Assembly (NCBI GenBank): GCA_900548265.1
Contig: URKG01000007.1
Coordinates: 1-64,000 of the forward strand
From: an uncultured Collinsella sp.
Lineage (GTDB): Bacteria > Actinomycetota > Coriobacteriia > Coriobacteriales > Coriobacteriaceae
Direction of reading: 5' to 3'
DNA length: 64,000 bases
The notes beneath the pieces were generated by a model. That model was not told the origin of the DNA, did not search any database, and saw nothing but the letters and a program-made list of their open reading frames with translations. The translations under genes and the position numbers were made by a program. How positions within the stretch are numbered: the first letter of the stretch is position 1; each line of letters opens with the position of its first letter. Positions 61,356-64,000 of the stretch are shown piece by piece.

Positions 61356-63263
61356 ATGGAGTTCAAGCAGATGGAGATGGATGACAACAAGCGTAGACGG
61401 AATATGATCCTCTACGTGCTCATCGCCTTCGTCGTCTACCTCGTGCTCTCGACCGTTCTGTTCCCCAACATCGGTCACACGCAGCAGATTACGAAGACCG
61501 ATTACTCGACGTTTGTCAAAGCGCTCGATAAGAAGAGTGTCGACAAGGTCGAGTACAACACGGACGATTACTCGATTTATTACACCAAGAAGGGCGAGGA
61601 CGAGAACATCGCCTATAAGACGACCGGTGTGCCGAACGATGCGGGCTTTACCGATCGCGTGCTTGAGTCTGGCGCTTCGCTGGAGTCGGTCGTTCCCGAT
61701 AAAAACTCGGGTTTGATGACCTACTACCTGCTTACGCTCATCCTTCCCATGGCGATTTTCTTCCTGATCGGCTGGTGGCTCAACCGCCGCATGAAGAAGG
61801 CCATGGGTGATGACGGTCCTTCGATGAACTTTGGCGGCGGTGGCTTTGGCGGCGGTGGACTGGGCAAGTCCGGCGCGCGCGTGATCGCCTCCAAGGACGT
61901 GGGCGTGACCTTTAAGGATGTCGCCGGCCAGGAAGAGGCCAAGGAGTCCCTCAAGGAGGTCGTCGACTTTCTGGAGAAGCCCCAGCGCTACGAGGAGATT
62001 GGCGCCAAGCTGCCGCGCGGTGCTCTCCTTGTTGGCCCTCCGGGTACCGGTAAGACCCTGCTAGCCAAGGCTGTTGCCGGCGAGGCTGGTGTTCCGTTCT
62101 TTAGCATTTCGGGTTCTGAGTTCGTCGAGATGTTCGTCGGCCGTGGCGCCGCCAAGGTGCGCGACCTGTTTAAGCAGGCCAAGGAAAAGGCCCCGTGCAT
62201 TGTGTTTATCGACGAGATCGATACCATCGGCAAAAAGCGCGACGGCGGCGGCTTTAGCGGCAACGACGAGCGCGAGCAGACGCTCAATCAGTTGCTGACC
62301 GAGATGGATGGCTTCGATAACCACAAGGGTATCGTTGTCCTTGCCGCAACCAACCGCCCCGACAGTCTCGATCCCGCTCTACTGCGCCCCGGTCGTTTTG
62401 ACCGCCGCATCCCCGTTGAGCTGCCCGATCTGACCGGCCGCAAGAACATCCTCGAGCTGCATGTCAAGAGCGTGAAGACCGAGCCGCCGATCGACCTGAC
62501 CGCGATTGCCCGCGCCACGCCCGGTGCCTCGGGCGCCGACCTGGCCAATATCATCAACGAGGGCGCCCTGCGCGCCGTTCGCGAGGGTCGCAAGCGTGCA
62601 ACCCAGGACGACTTCGAGGAGTCGGTGGAGGTCGTCATTGCCGGCCAACAGCGTAAGTCCACGGTGCTGTCCGACCACGAGAAGCAGGTCGTTTCTTATC
62701 ACGAGATCGGCCATGCCATCGTTGCCGCTCGCCAGAAGGGCTCTGCGCCGGTCACGAAGATCACCATCGTGCCGCGCACGAGCGGTGCTCTTGGTTATAC
62801 CATGCAGGTCGAGGAGGACGAGCGCTTCCTGACGACGCGCCAGGAGGTCTTGGACAAGCTCGCTGTCTATTGCGGTGGCCGCGCAGCCGAGGAGCTCATC
62901 TTTGGAGAGATGACGACCGGCGCCGCCAACGACATCGAGCAGGCCACCAAGCTCGCCCGTAATATGGTGACGCGCTTTGGTATGTCCGACGAGTTTGGCA
63001 TGATGGCGCTCGGTACCGTGCAGAACGCGTATCTCAATCAGGACACGTCGCTCACCTGCGCCCCCGGTACGGCCGAGCGCGTGGACGCGATTGTCGCCAA
63101 GCTGATCGAGGATGCGCACGACCGCGCCCTGCAGATCCTCAAGGAAAACAAGTTCAAGCTCCACGAGCTGGCTCGTTATCTGTACAAGAAGGAGACGATC
63201 ACGGGCGAGGAGTTCATGAATCTCCTCACGCGCGAGAACCCGCTGATGCCCAAGCAGCAGTAA
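61356..63263 (+). CDS. ftsH: Membrane AAA protease FtsH
   Basis: 635 residues. TM1 lies at about 15-33 ([20 protein letters not shown]) and TM2 at about 122-143, with an extracytoplasmic part between. AAA domain: [20 protein letters not shown] (near 228), [14 protein letters not shown], then [22 protein letters not shown]. Zinc protease motif HEIGHA (near 450). It degrades membrane and regulatory proteins. The start is uncertain among ATG 61356, 61371 and 61377. Confidence 0.95.
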   Translation: MEFKQMEMDDNKRRRNMILYVLIAFVVYLVLSTVLFPNIGHTQQITKTDYSTFVKALDKKSVDKVEYNTDDYSIYYTKKGEDENIAYKTTGVPNDAGFTDRVLESGASLESVVPDKNSGLMTYYLLTLILPMAIFFLIGWWLNRRMKKAMGDDGPSMNFGGGGFGGGGLGKSGARVIASKDVGVTFKDVAGQEEAKESLKEVVDFLEKPQRYEEIGAKLPRGALLVGPPGTGKTLLAKAVAGEAGVPFFSISGSEFVEMFVGRGAAKVRDLFKQAKEKAPCIVFIDEIDTIGKKRDGGGFSGNDEREQTLNQLLTEMDGFDNHKGIVVLAATNRPDSLDPALLRPGRFDRRIPVELPDLTGRKNILELHVKSVKTEPPIDLTAIARATPGASGADLANIINEGALRAVREGRKRATQDDFEESVEVVIAGQQRKSTVLSDHEKQVVSYHEIGHAIVAARQKGSAPVTKITIVPRTSGALGYTMQVEEDERFLTTRQEVLDKLAVYCGGRAAEELIFGEMTTGAANDIEQATKLARNMVTRFGMSDEFGMMALGTVQNAYLNQDTSLTCAPGTAERVDAIVAKLIEDAHDRALQILKENKFKLHELARYLYKKETITGEEFMNLLTRENPLMPKQQ

Positions 63264-63289
63264 CGCCGCGGCCGAGCCAGTAAACGCCG

Positions 63290-63327
63290 ACGCCCCATTT
63301 GAGCAGCTTTCTCAAATGGGGCGTTTT
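63290..63327 (+). terminator. Terminator after ftsH
   Basis: Perfect 14-bp stem ACGCCCCATTTGAG / CTCAAATGGGGCGT followed by TTTTGCTT. Confidence 0.85.
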
Positions 63328-63344
63328 GCTTGAGAGGGATGGAA

Positions 63345-63800
63345 ATGAAGATCGTGGTGAGCGCCTGCTTGATGGGCGAGAGCTGCAAGTATAACGGGCT
63401 CGATAACTACCACCGCGCGTTGGTCGAGGCTTGCGAGCGCACGGGGACCGAGGTCCTCCTCGTGTGCCCCGAGGTCTTTGGCGGCCTGCCCACGCCGCGC
63501 AAGCCGTCCGAGATTGTGAACGGCGAGGTTCGTACCTGCGAGGGCATCTCGGTTGATCGCGAATTTCGCCTGGGTGCCCAACGTGCGCTCGATATGTGCG
63601 AGCAGGCAGGCGGACCGGAAGAGATGGTCGCGTGCATCCTTCAGGACCGTAGCCCCTCGTGCGGTGCGGGTCACATCTACGACGGCACCTTTGGCGGTAC
63701 GCTCACCGCGGGCAACGGTGTTTTCGTCGACCTGCTCCTGCGCCACGGCTACCGTGTGATCCCGGCAAGCGAGTTCGATCCCAGCATGTTGGAGCAATAA
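63345..63800 (+). CDS. DUF523 protein
   Basis: 151 residues from ATG 63345 (GAGAGGG upstream). DUF523 signature: VSACLMGESCKYNG, VCPEVFGGLPTPRKPSE, and LQDRSPSCGAGHIYDGTF with conserved Cys and Gly. Function is unknown; the Cys pattern hints at metal or thiol chemistry. Confidence 0.85.
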   Translation: MKIVVSACLMGESCKYNGLDNYHRALVEACERTGTEVLLVCPEVFGGLPTPRKPSEIVNGEVRTCEGISVDREFRLGAQRALDMCEQAGGPEEMVACILQDRSPSCGAGHIYDGTFGGTLTAGNGVFVDLLLRHGYRVIPASEFDPSMLEQ

Positions 63801-63841
63801 AAAACCACCACAAAGGTGCCTGTCCCCTTTGTGGTGGTTTT
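63801..63841. terminator. Bidirectional terminator with REP-like core
   Basis: Perfect arms AAAACCACCACAAAGG / CCTTTGTGGTGGTTTT with loop TGCCTGTCC. It lies between convergent genes; the GGTGCCTGTCCCC core resembles a family of dispersed REP-type repeats. Confidence 0.85.
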
Positions 63842-63850
63842 GGGTTAGAG

Positions 63851-64000
63851 CTAGAGCGTGTGGCCGTAGGCGTTGGCGGCTTTGATGGCGGCGGCGAACT
63901 TCTCGTCGGTGAAGGGCTCGGGGTTTCCCTGCTTCCACTCGTTTGTGGCGTGAGCATTTTCGCACAGGGCCGGGATATCGGCCTCGGAAAGTCCGACCTG
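63851..64000 (-). CDS. 3' end of a minus-strand gene, possibly an iron-dependent alcohol dehydrogenase
   Basis: Partial: the last 49 codons before TAG (reverse of 63851-63853), reading GLSEADIPALCENAHATNEW...TDEKFAAAIKAANAYGHTL. The pattern (LSEADIPALCENA ... A) resembles the C-terminal helix of iron-containing alcohol dehydrogenases, but too little is present for a firm call. The gene continues beyond the window. Confidence 0.45.
   Translation of the reverse strand, partial: QVGLSEADIPALCENAHATNEWKQGNPEPFTDEKFAAAIKAANAYGHTL

Overview
The window is a contiguous piece of a moderately high-GC chromosome from a monoderm actinobacterium. Gene content and order (rimP-nusA-infB-rbfA-nrnA-truB-ribF-dnaG-rpoD; recG-rsmD-coaD-yceD-rpmF-plsX-acpP-rnc-smc-ftsY-ffh), a Pel cluster without outer-membrane parts, and the style of the intergenic hairpins suggest the class Coriobacteriia, most likely Collinsella or a close relative. 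This placement is inference from gene order and base composition; no search was run.

Layout. (1) 1-6600 is an AT-richer accessory island. It has a deoxyribosyltransferase/TIR-like protein (minus), an IS3-family transposase remnant (minus), then a tight plus-strand operon at 1914-4706. That operon encodes a dCTP-deaminase-fold domain fused to three membrane helices, a short deoxyribosyltransferase-like protein, a second dCTP-deaminase-fold protein, a two-helix membrane protein and a DUF1653 protein. Both deaminase-fold proteins lack the catalytic glutamate, so I read the operon as a candidate nucleotide-sensing membrane defence system. A HigB/HigA-type toxin-antitoxin pair (minus) with palindromic operators closes the island. 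(2) 6767-17862 is a Gram-positive-type Pel exopolysaccharide operon: SDR-PelD, PelE, DUF2194 deacetylase, PelF, PelG, CotH-kinase lipoprotein, VTC domain, DUF4956. Its first gene carries an in-frame stop. (3) 18128-22330 is a sucrose regulon: LacI regulator, PTS EIIBC, GH32 hydrolase, with three matching operators. (4) 22426-23896 has a probably inactive PLP-fold protein and a ModE-like regulator.

(5) 24090-40229 is housekeeping: guaB, leuS, the rimP-to-ribF translation/RNA operon, dnaG and rpoD. (6) 40230-41320 holds a nested-repeat element, two identical tRNA-Asn genes and an Asp23-family gene. (7) 41348-55843 covers a FakA-like kinase, recG, rsmD, coaD, a coiled-coil protein, yceD, rpmF, plsX, acpP, rnc, smc, ftsY and ffh: lipid precursor supply, ribosome maturation, chromosome organisation and SRP targeting. 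(8) 55964-64000 has a DUF134-NifX fusion, thyA, folA, a SpoU methyltransferase, a MATE transporter broken by an in-frame stop, a corrinoid adenosyltransferase, ftsH, DUF523 and the 3' end of a minus-strand gene.

The main points for a second look are the nucleotide-sensor operon, four large nested intergenic hairpins plus smaller REP-like palindromes, two single-codon TAA interruptions (SDR-PelD and MATE), a zinc-knuckle-like tail on NusA where ylxR is missing, and the PLP-fold protein without its Schiff-base lysine.
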